From NCBI GenBank assembly GCA_045105235.1, contig JBGCDH010000002.1, positions 1-64,000 on the forward strand: a DNA stretch of 64,000 nt, given 5' to 3'. Positions 57,507 through 64,000 of this stretch are shown here, one piece after another (within the stretch, counting starts at the first letter, position 1; every line of letters starts with the position of its first letter). A program made the position numbers and the translations under genes. The notes beneath the pieces were generated by a model, which ran no database searches, was not told the DNA's origin, and worked only from the letters and a program-made list of their open reading frames with translations. The stretch comes from GCA-2684655 sp045105235 (GTDB lineage: Bacteria; Planctomycetota; UBA1135; UBA2386).

Positions 57507-60365
57507 CTATTTTCTGGCAATCTTCAGGAAGCGCTCGATCTCGGCCAGCGATAGCTGCACCGCGTAGTTGCTCTGGCTGCTGCCGCCGGCTGGAAGCTGC
57601 TTCGGCGAGAACTGCCGCAGCGCGATGGTGTGGGGGCCGCGCTCGGCGAAGAGCTTGAGGGAGTGCGGCGCGTCGCTGAGGACGAGCGTTGCTTCTCCGT
57701 TGGCGAACGGGATGCGAACAGCTGCGGGTGTGGCCATCACGGCCTCGATCGGAGACGTGCCCCAGGGAAGCTTCACTTCCTTTGGTTGGACGGCCCACTC
57801 GAGCAGCTGGCCGTGAACGGCGAGCTCTCCGAGGGGGGTGGCTTCGGCGACGAACGTCGTGTCTTCGGGCAGCTGCGCGGTCAGCTCGGTGGGCAGCACC
57901 AGGTTGATCTCGGGGCGAAATCGCAGCTGCACGGATTCGCTGCGCGCGCGATTGCCGGCCACAAGCTTGAGCAAATACGGCGATACGCCAGGGCCGGTGA
58001 GGATTACGCCGCGGGCGCTGGCTGGCATCGCGAGCACGTTGCGTCCGAGAGAGAGGTTGGTCGCCGCGAGCGGTGCTGTGTCCATCGCGCCAGCCGATCG
58101 CTCTGGCACGGTGAGCGCGTAGATGCCGCGTTGCTTGCGTTCTTTCGCTGAAGCTTCGAAGTGAACGTCGAGAGTCAGTGTGTAGATGTGGGAACGAAGG
58201 TCCAGGGGTTCGAGCTGCAGGCGACGAACTCCCGGCGGAACTGCAAACGGTCGCCGCAGCTTCATGCCTGCTGTCGACGTGACCTCGAGCACGTAGTTGC
58301 CGGCCTCCAATGCGCACGAGTTCCAGTTTGCGTGACCGTTCTCGCGGATGCCGCCGCCGCCGTCATACGTTGTCATCCATTCGTGGCGTACATAGATGAC
58401 AGGGCGAGCGTTGGTTTGCGGCTTGATGTGTAGTTGGAAATGAAGCGGCTGAACTTCCGCAGGAAGCGAGGCGGCGACCGCGACAATCGTGCCTTCCGGA
58501 ACGTGGATCACGAGGTCCGTTGCGCCCAGCTCAAACTCCTGGGCTGCGCTGGGCAGCGTGTAGAAGCCCTCGGCGCGGACTCGGTAGCGACCGGGATCCA
58601 GCTTGCCGTGAACGGAGAATGCTAGGTCCTTGCGGATATCAATGTGCACCTGCGTCACGGGCTGCCAGGGCTCGCCGGAGTCCTCGTCCGCGGCGAAGCG
58701 TTCGATGCGAATGGCAACGTCCGGCATCGAGTCGGTTACTGGGCGATCGCCGATCCGCAGCCTGCCCGAGCAGACCTGTGTTGGCGCCGCGAACCGAATG
58801 TCGCCGAGCTCGTTGGTGCCGTTGCGAAGCGGTTGGTTGCGCACCTCGGCCTTGCGCGGTGCTGGCAAGCGCCCGTCGACGTTCGGTGCCGGCACTTCTG
58901 TAAACGTGATCTCGCTGAGTTTTGTTGAGTGTCCGGGCGGGATGGGCCAGAGCGACTGCAGGAAGTGACCGTCGCCGTCGGTAGCAAACTGCAGGCTGGT
59001 TGCCGGCTGCGACGGCGAACCGCCCGCGTCGACGCATTCCAGCTCGCAGTAGGCCATCATGTGCACGTTGCGGAGCGGTCTGCCGTCGACGTCGATGGCT
59101 CGACCGGCTAGTAGCGCAATGTGGTCAGAGAGTTCGATCTCGTGGGTTGCGACCCCGCCCGGATGGATGGGGCCCACGAGCGTTGTGTGCCACGGCCCGG
59201 CGCTGACCACGAACGATTGCTGCAGGGGCACATAGGGCCAGATCACCCAGCCGGCTGACGAAGCAGGGAGGTCGCGAGTCAGAGTTGGCTTCGCGAAGAA
59301 GCCCGTTGTGGCCTGGCTTACGGGTTGTGCAGAGACGGACAGCGGTGGCGGCATCGGCTTGCCGTGTAGGAGCAACCGAACGTGAAGGGCCCCCTGGTCG
59401 GCAAGCGTGACCGTGATCGGTTGCTCCGGGCTGCTGGCAGCGAGGTCTTTTGGCGCCAGCAGCAGCTCTTGCGTCTGGGGGCGATCGCCATCGCGACCGC
59501 GACCGCCGCCGCCGCCGCCGCGCTCCGCGCGCGGGAGGCCCGCGACCAGCCGCCACTGGCGGGCACGGCCCCGTGTCGGATCGATCAGCCGCTGGGTTGC
59601 TTGCGCGTGCCGAAAGACCGCTTCTCCGTTTGCATCCGTCGACCTCATGAGCGGGAGAAACCATGCCAATGCGTTCGAACCTGATGGCTCGTGGCGAACC
59701 AGGTGAAGCGGCACGTCGGCGGCGGGAGTGCCATCGGCACGGATGACCCTGGCGAATAGCGTGAGGTCCTCTTCGAGGGTGACGACTTGCGGCAGTTTCG
59801 CCGCTGCTGTGAAGGAGAGCGTCTGGACGCCGAAGCGCCCGTCCTTCTCGGCCATCACGACGACGTAGTCGCCTTCGTATGCGACGTTGGCAAGGCCTTG
59901 TTCGTTGGTTGTCGTTGTCCAGCCCAACTCGAGCGCCATATCGCTTTGGTTGTACTGCAGGCGGCGTTGTTCGGCCGGCGGCATGTCCTGCAGCAGCCGT
60001 GATTGGGTTGCTCCGTAGAAGTGGACGCTGGCGTCGGCGACCGGCTGCTGCGTGCCGCTGTCCACGACCAGCACATGGCGCCACGTTGCGTAGAGGGGCG
60101 GCGGCGGCAGCGGCGGCTGGCCTTGGCTGGTGGCGTTCTGTGGTCGGGCGTTTGAGCGAGCCGGTGCTGCATCAGCGATGCCCGATTCTGGCGCGGTCGG
60201 GGCGACTTCAGGATCTGCTGTGTTCGTGCTGCCGGCGTCGCTCGGCGTCTGCGCGAGCTGTGGTGCAACGACGTCACGCTGCGGCAACAGCAGCCAGGTA
60301 GCCGCTCCGACGAGGCCAAGCGCGAGCAGCCCCAGAAGAACCGATGACAGAGGATTGCCTTTCAT
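57507..60365 (-). CDS. Large membrane-anchored beta-domain protein, paralogue B
   Basis: 952 residues from ATG 60365 (MKGNPLSSVLLGLLALGLVG). The N-terminal membrane helix is followed by Pro/Ala-rich linker and a first domain with VDSGTQQPVADASVHFYGAT. Matching motifs to the neighbour: FARVIRADGTPAADVPLHLV against FAVLVRNADGAPAIDIPVHL, ANGEAVFRHAQ, HVRLLLHGKPMP, LLAGRAIDVDGRPLRNVHMM and CSGRLRIGDRPV. The end YAVQLSLAEIERFLKIARK matches the neighbour's end. A tandem duplication is the simplest origin. Contains a Gly/Arg-rich insertion (ERGGGGGGRGRDGDRPQ). Role unknown. Confidence 0.75.
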   Translation of the reverse strand: MKGNPLSSVLLGLLALGLVGAATWLLLPQRDVVAPQLAQTPSDAGSTNTADPEVAPTAPESGIADAAPARSNARPQNATSQGQPPLPPPPLYATWRHVLVVDSGTQQPVADASVHFYGATQSRLLQDMPPAEQRRLQYNQSDMALELGWTTTTNEQGLANVAYEGDYVVVMAEKDGRFGVQTLSFTAAAKLPQVVTLEEDLTLFARVIRADGTPAADVPLHLVRHEPSGSNALAWFLPLMRSTDANGEAVFRHAQATQRLIDPTRGRARQWRLVAGLPRAERGGGGGGRGRDGDRPQTQELLLAPKDLAASSPEQPITVTLADQGALHVRLLLHGKPMPPPLSVSAQPVSQATTGFFAKPTLTRDLPASSAGWVIWPYVPLQQSFVVSAGPWHTTLVGPIHPGGVATHEIELSDHIALLAGRAIDVDGRPLRNVHMMAYCELECVDAGGSPSQPATSLQFATDGDGHFLQSLWPIPPGHSTKLSEITFTEVPAPNVDGRLPAPRKAEVRNQPLRNGTNELGDIRFAAPTQVCSGRLRIGDRPVTDSMPDVAIRIERFAADEDSGEPWQPVTQVHIDIRKDLAFSVHGKLDPGRYRVRAEGFYTLPSAAQEFELGATDLVIHVPEGTIVAVAASLPAEVQPLHFQLHIKPQTNARPVIYVRHEWMTTYDGGGGIRENGHANWNSCALEAGNYVLEVTSTAGMKLRRPFAVPPGVRRLQLEPLDLRSHIYTLTLDVHFEASAKERKQRGIYALTVPERSAGAMDTAPLAATNLSLGRNVLAMPASARGVILTGPGVSPYLLKLVAGNRARSESVQLRFRPEINLVLPTELTAQLPEDTTFVAEATPLGELAVHGQLLEWAVQPKEVKLPWGTSPIEAVMATPAAVRIPFANGEATLVLSDAPHSLKLFAERGPHTIALRQFSPKQLPAGGSSQSNYAVQLSLAEIERFLKIARK

Positions 60366-60475
60366 GGTGCCGGCTTGCGGAGCCGCCACCATCTCGGCCC
60401 CTTTCCGCCGTCAGACTATCCCGAGCCGGCGGTTGCCGGCCAGCCCCGCGCGCCTTTGCGCCCTTCCTGCTAGTG

Positions 60476-61132
60476 CTAGTAGAGGCAGGTTCGGATCCAA
60501 TTCTTGACCGAACCGAAGCCCAGTTCCGCCAGCATGGTCGCAAAGACGACGCCCGTCAGGCTCGCGGCGATGGCCGGGCCAAACTGGATAGGCTGGTCGA
60601 GCACCGACAGCACGTGCAGCAAGCTGGTGACGACCTGCAGCAGTCCTCCGACGTAGCAAAGGCGGCGGCCCTGGGCGCACATGTTGTGCAGCGCGCGCGC
60701 TTCCGCGGCGTGGAGAGCCTTCATGCCAAGGCAGATGCCGAGCAGCACGTAGACCATGCGGGGGCCGTTGCTGGCGATCAGGCCGCCAAGCACAACGCCG
60801 AGGACCAGCAGGATCGGGACCGGCTGGAACAAGTCCGCTGGGAAGGAGCCCTGCACCAGCATGAAGAACGCCGTCAGGAACACGGCGGCGATCAGGCCGC
60901 ACAGTCGTTCGAGCAGGGCGGGTGCTGGCGGCAGGTCGTCTTCGACGAACCCCTGCGCCGTGGCGTCGTAGCCCAATGTATCGGCTTCGTGGTCGCAGTT
61001 GTTCTCTTCGTCGAGGTCGTCCGCGCCAAAGTCGCCGTCGTCGAAGTCTTCGAACGCTCCGTCCGTAGCTTCGATTGCGGCGACCGAGTCGTCGATAGCT
61101 GCAAGCGGGGCTGTCTCTACTGGTTCGCTCAT
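60476..61132 (-). CDS. Small membrane protein with MotA/TolQ-like C-terminal helices
   Basis: 218 residues from ATG 61132 (MSEPVETAPLAAIDD). The first ~85 residues are very acidic (FEDFDDGDFGADDLDEENN). Then come four membrane helices: CGLIAAVFLTAFFMLVQGSF, PVPILLVLGVVLGGLIAS, VYVLLGICLGMKAL and a last helix in FGPAIAASLTGVVFATMLAE. That last stretch resembles MotA/TolQ/ExbB ('GPA-A-SL--T--G---A'), but the large soluble loop of those proteins is missing. I therefore call it a membrane protein of unknown function with partial similarity. Confidence 0.6.
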   Translation of the reverse strand: MSEPVETAPLAAIDDSVAAIEATDGAFEDFDDGDFGADDLDEENNCDHEADTLGYDATAQGFVEDDLPPAPALLERLCGLIAAVFLTAFFMLVQGSFPADLFQPVPILLVLGVVLGGLIASNGPRMVYVLLGICLGMKALHAAEARALHNMCAQGRRLCYVGGLLQVVTSLLHVLSVLDQPIQFGPAIAASLTGVVFATMLAELGFGSVKNWIRTCLY

Positions 61133-61234
61133 GGGCCGCTCTGTGGCGCCTGTGAACAAATCATCGGCCGTTGTCGGCCTACACTACAGAGCGGCTTTGT
61201 GACGCCCCTGCGAACGACGGTTCGCGCGCCGCAA

Positions 61235-61864
61235 TCAGCGGCCGCTGTTCGCCTTGGCTCGAGTCTTGGCGGTCTGGGCCTTGGCCGTGTCGCGCTTGGC
61301 GGGCACGGCGTCGCGCTTGGCGATACGGCGCGTGTAGGTGATCGTCATGACCTTGATGTCGCCATCTGGCCCGGCGACGAACATTTCAAAGACGTGCGTG
61401 TTGGCGTCCTTCTCGGTCGTCACCATGCGGTGCATGGCGGGCTTGCCGTCCATGCCGACGCCCATGCCGCTCATCGTCAAGATCTTGCCCGTCTTGTCGT
61501 AGTTGCCCTCGAGCACCATCAAGGATGGCGTCATCGAGTCGATCCAGGTGCCGACATACTTCTTCTTGGCGGGGTCGTAGCCGGTGGTGCCCATGCCCTT
61601 GAACGGCATGCCCATCATGGTCGTCTGAAACTGGTCGATCAGCCACATGCCGCCGAGCGGCTGCTTGCGGATGGACGTGCCCTTTGAGGTGGCGGCCTTG
61701 CCGGTGGTGAAGTCGGTGTACTCCATCTTTGCGTCCCAGGTGCCGACCTGGGCTGCGAGTGGCTGGTGCTCCTTTTGTGGGCCCGGCATCTGGGCCGCGG
61801 CGGGTGCCGTGAAGGCACAGGCGGTGAAGAGGAGTGCGGCGAGTGTCTGTGAGAAGGATGCCAT
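61235..61864 (-). CDS. Exported DUF1579-family protein
   Basis: 209 residues from ATG 61864 (MASFSQTLAALLFTACAF). Signal peptide 1-25. The DUF1579 pattern is clear: HQPLAAQVGTWDAKMEYTDF, GTSIRKQPLGGMWLIDQFQT, MGMPFKGMGTTGYDPAKKKY, VGTWIDSMTPSLMVLEGNYD and TMSGMGVGMDGKPAMHRMVT. The fold is probably a lipocalin-like barrel that binds a small hydrophobic molecule; the function of the family is unknown. The C-terminal ~30 residues are Lys/Ala-rich (PAKRDTAKAQTAKTRAKANS). Confidence 0.88.
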   Translation of the reverse strand: MASFSQTLAALLFTACAFTAPAAAQMPGPQKEHQPLAAQVGTWDAKMEYTDFTTGKAATSKGTSIRKQPLGGMWLIDQFQTTMMGMPFKGMGTTGYDPAKKKYVGTWIDSMTPSLMVLEGNYDKTGKILTMSGMGVGMDGKPAMHRMVTTEKDANTHVFEMFVAGPDGDIKVMTITYTRRIAKRDAVPAKRDTAKAQTAKTRAKANSGR

Positions 61865-62128
61865 GATCGCTTGTGGTGTTCGGTGGGAGGTTTGGTTGGG
61901 AGCGGCCTGCTTGCGCGCCAAGGAAAGAGCGTGCGCAGGGTGCAACGAGTGCCACTTTGTAGTCGTTCTGCGGGCAGTGCGATGGCGAAACGGCAGATCT
62001 CCAGGCGATCTCCCCGAGCAACGGACCGTCTGGCTTGGATTTGGCCGCGGCTGAAGTTCGGTTCGATGTGCTGTGGTTGCCAGCGTCGCGCTCGTTCGCA
62101 TACAACGGCAATCCCTTCAGGGAAAACC

Positions 62129-64000
62129 ATGAGCCAGGAATCCGACGAAGACCCCACTGTGCCCGCGGGCAAGCGCCCGGCGACGCCACCCGCTAAGCCC
62201 GCGCCACCCGCCAAGCCCGCGGCGCCGGCCCAGCCAGGACCGGCTGGTGCCGACGACGGCGTGCACGACGGCCAAACCGTACCGGCGCTCAGCCGGGACC
62301 TCGCCGGTGCTGCCACTGGTGACCTCATCGGCAAGACGCTGGGCGGCTGCCGCATCGATGGCATCCTCGGCCGGGGCGCCATGGGCGCCGTCTACAAGGC
62401 CCGTCAAATCAAGCTCGACCGCGACGTTGCCATCAAGGTGATCCGTCCAGAGATGATGAGCGACCCGCGCATGCTGCGCCGCTTTGAGGTCGAGGCGCGC
62501 ACGGTCGGCAAGTTCAACAGCGCCAACGTTGTGATGGTGCACGACGTGGGCTTTGAACTCGGCGTGCACTACCTCGTCATGGAGTTTGTGCGTGGCGAAA
62601 ACTTGCGCGAGCACGTCAAGCTGCTGGCCGGCGGCCGGCTTCCGGCCGGCGAAGCGCTGCCGCTGATCCGCCAGTCTTGCCAAGGCCTCGAAGAAGCGCG
62701 GCGACTCGGTGTCGTGCACCGCGACATCAAGCCAGACAACCTGATGTTGACGGAGCAGGGCGTCTTGAAGATCGCCGACTTTGGCATCGCCAAGCCGGTT
62801 GAGGAGGACTTCAGCATGACGCTGACGTCCGAGCTGATTGGCACGCCGCTCTACATGAGTCCGGAGCAGTGCCAGGGCGGCGCCGACATCGACTTCCGCA
62901 GCGATATGTATTCGCTCGGCGCGACCTTCTTCTACCTGCTGACTGGGGAACCGCCGATCCGGGCCAGCTCGGTCTACGAGCTGATCCAAACCAAAACCAA
63001 GCTCGAGAACCTCTGCCTGTGGAAGGCGCTGCCGGAGCTCGACGAGAACAACCCGCTGTCGAAGGTCATCGAGCGGATGACCGCCAACGACCGCGACGAT
63101 CGCTACGAGAGCTACGACGCGCTGCTCAATGACCTGGTGCTGGTTGAGGCTGGTCAGACGATCGTTTCGCCGGAGCGGCGCGCGCGCCCGGTTTCGGAAA
63201 AGCTGGGGTCGGCGGGTCGTGGGGTTGGTTCGGATGTTGTTGGGCAAGCGTCGGCGAAAGCGCGATCCAAGGCCGTGCCGGTAGCGCTCGGCGCGATCCT
63301 GCTCGCGGCCGTGGGCGGCGGTGCTTGGTACGCACTGCGGGAAGCACCGCCCGCCGGTGGTGCCGATCGCAGTCCAGACGTCGTCGCCGATGGCCGTGCG
63401 CGCGGTGAATCTGGTTCCGGTTCGGAGCGCGTCACGTCGTCAGGTGCGCCGTCGGATGAGGCCGACTTGAGCGCGGTGCCGCAAGGCGCGGACGGCACTG
63501 CCTCCGGCAGCAGGAGTTCCGACAGCCGTGTGCCTGGGCCCAGGTCCGATGTGGCGGACGGTGCGGCGCCGGAAGATGGCGAGGCTGGAAACGTCGAGTC
63601 TGGAATCGTCGAGCCTGGAAACGTCGAGTCTGGCGAAGATCTGGCGCAGCGCTTGGCTGCTGCGCGCTCTCGTCTTGACGAACTTCGTCAGCGGCTGCGT
63701 CTCGACGGTCCGAGTTCTGGGCTTCGCCGGGACGCGGTGCAGCCGGTTCCCGACGCACTGCTCGATGTCCAGCAGAGTCTGCTAAGGGATGTCGATGCCG
63801 GGATGCGTGCGCGTGACGAGCTTGCGTCGATCGAGGCGCCGGCGGCGCTCGAGCTGCCGTTTGACGGCTTGCGAAGCTACTTTGCTGCAGTGGATGGAGC
63901 TGCCGTGCTCGACGCCGAAGCGGGGCCAGACGTCCGTGCGTGGCTCGATGAGGCGCGCAGCGACAAGCGGTCGAGCAACGAAAACGGCGCGCTCGCGACG
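62129..64000 (+). CDS. Ser/Thr protein kinase, membrane type (3' end outside window)
   Basis: 624 residues visible, open to the window edge, starting at ATG 62129 (MSQESDEDPTVPAGK). The first ~65 residues are Pro/Ala-rich. Kinase domain ~72-345: GILGRGAMGAVYKARQ, VAIKVIRPE, VVHRDIKPDNLML, KIADFGIAKPV, GTPLYMSPEQC and FRSDMYSLGATFFYLLTGEP. It has every catalytic residue. A Ser/Gly-rich juxtamembrane part leads to one membrane helix at ~384-406 (VPVALGAILLAAVGGGAWYA). The outer part begins with low-complexity repeats (GNVESGIVEPGNVESG) and then a helical region (ELRQRLRLDGPSS). It stands divergent from the DUF1579 gene, with 264 bases between. Confidence 0.93.
   Translation, partial: MSQESDEDPTVPAGKRPATPPAKPAPPAKPAAPAQPGPAGADDGVHDGQTVPALSRDLAGAATGDLIGKTLGGCRIDGILGRGAMGAVYKARQIKLDRDVAIKVIRPEMMSDPRMLRRFEVEARTVGKFNSANVVMVHDVGFELGVHYLVMEFVRGENLREHVKLLAGGRLPAGEALPLIRQSCQGLEEARRLGVVHRDIKPDNLMLTEQGVLKIADFGIAKPVEEDFSMTLTSELIGTPLYMSPEQCQGGADIDFRSDMYSLGATFFYLLTGEPPIRASSVYELIQTKTKLENLCLWKALPELDENNPLSKVIERMTANDRDDRYESYDALLNDLVLVEAGQTIVSPERRARPVSEKLGSAGRGVGSDVVGQASAKARSKAVPVALGAILLAAVGGGAWYALREAPPAGGADRSPDVVADGRARGESGSGSERVTSSGAPSDEADLSAVPQGADGTASGSRSSDSRVPGPRSDVADGAAPEDGEAGNVESGIVEPGNVESGEDLAQRLAAARSRLDELRQRLRLDGPSSGLRRDAVQPVPDALLDVQQSLLRDVDAGMRARDELASIEAPAALELPFDGLRSYFAAVDGAAVLDAEAGPDVRAWLDEARSDKRSSNENGALAT
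63587..63631. repeat. 15-bp tandem repeat, 3 units, in the kinase extracytoplasmic part
   Basis: GGAAACGTCGAGTCT, a diverged copy, then GGAAACGTCGAGTCT again. It encodes the GNVES/GIVEP repeat without frame change. Confidence 0.75.

Noticed and set aside
62117..63247. A 376-codon minus-strand frame opposite the last kinase
   Set aside because: The plus-strand kinase is complete in every catalytic motif; the antisense frame is a shadow.

Overview
The window is high-GC bacterial chromosome that looks like Planctomycetota. The main evidence is a planctomycete/acidobacterial-type ECF sigma factor placed directly before a giant Ser/Thr kinase with WD40 repeats, two further Ser/Thr kinases, and several large secreted propeller or repeat proteins that share a C-terminal domain with a 'YG.GC' entry and a 'GAPGC' motif. 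The genus cannot be fixed from sequence alone. No rRNA, tRNA, CRISPR array, transposase or prophage was seen.

Layout. 1-3010: the end of a secreted protein, a VOC fragment, a tatD-MOSC pair, and a slipin (SPFH) gene broken by three frameshifts. 3576-5838: a two-gene operon of unknown function. 6125-6285: one copy of a short MITE-like repeat, followed by a hemolysin-III family membrane protein and a ThuA/propeller secreted protein. 9738-12314: an ECF sigma factor with a putative anti-sigma factor fused to a beta-helix, preceded by a tandem repeat. 12314-18289: a CvfB-like S1 protein, a KpsS-like capsule glycosyltransferase, a PQQ sugar dehydrogenase and a CNNM/CorC-type protein. 18392-18860: remnant of a propeller gene.

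19405-27139 is a dense plus-strand housekeeping block: glmU-prs-rplY-pth-rpsF-rpsR-rplI-rimO-pgsA-pgpA. It covers cell-wall precursor and PRPP supply, ribosomal proteins and their modification, and phosphatidylglycerol synthesis, with several 4-base start/stop overlaps. 27319-36205 holds an ELWxxDGT-repeat secreted protein, a C25 (gingipain-type) peptidase with EF-hands, a SpoIIE-like phosphatase coupled to a MazG-like protein, and another secreted protein. 36479-44839 holds the sigma-factor/WD40-kinase pair, a VOC protein, two overlapping membrane-protein genes and a second kinase with an HFD catalytic loop.

44879-54464 holds an M1 aminopeptidase, a second ECF sigma factor with a putative anti-sigma factor carrying secretin-N0/STN-like domains, then a retron-like reverse transcriptase followed 52 bases later by a NADAR-family protein, then priA and an Asp/Asn beta-hydroxylase-like gene. 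The RT/NADAR pair, with a strong 15-bp hairpin in the leader before the RT, is my best candidate for an undescribed system. It could be a retron-type defence module with an ADP-ribose-related partner. 54593-60365 holds two large paralogous membrane-anchored proteins separated by the second MITE-like copy. The window ends inside a third Ser/Thr kinase gene.

All calls rest on reading motifs and reading frames by eye. Family names are recognition from memory, not database hits.
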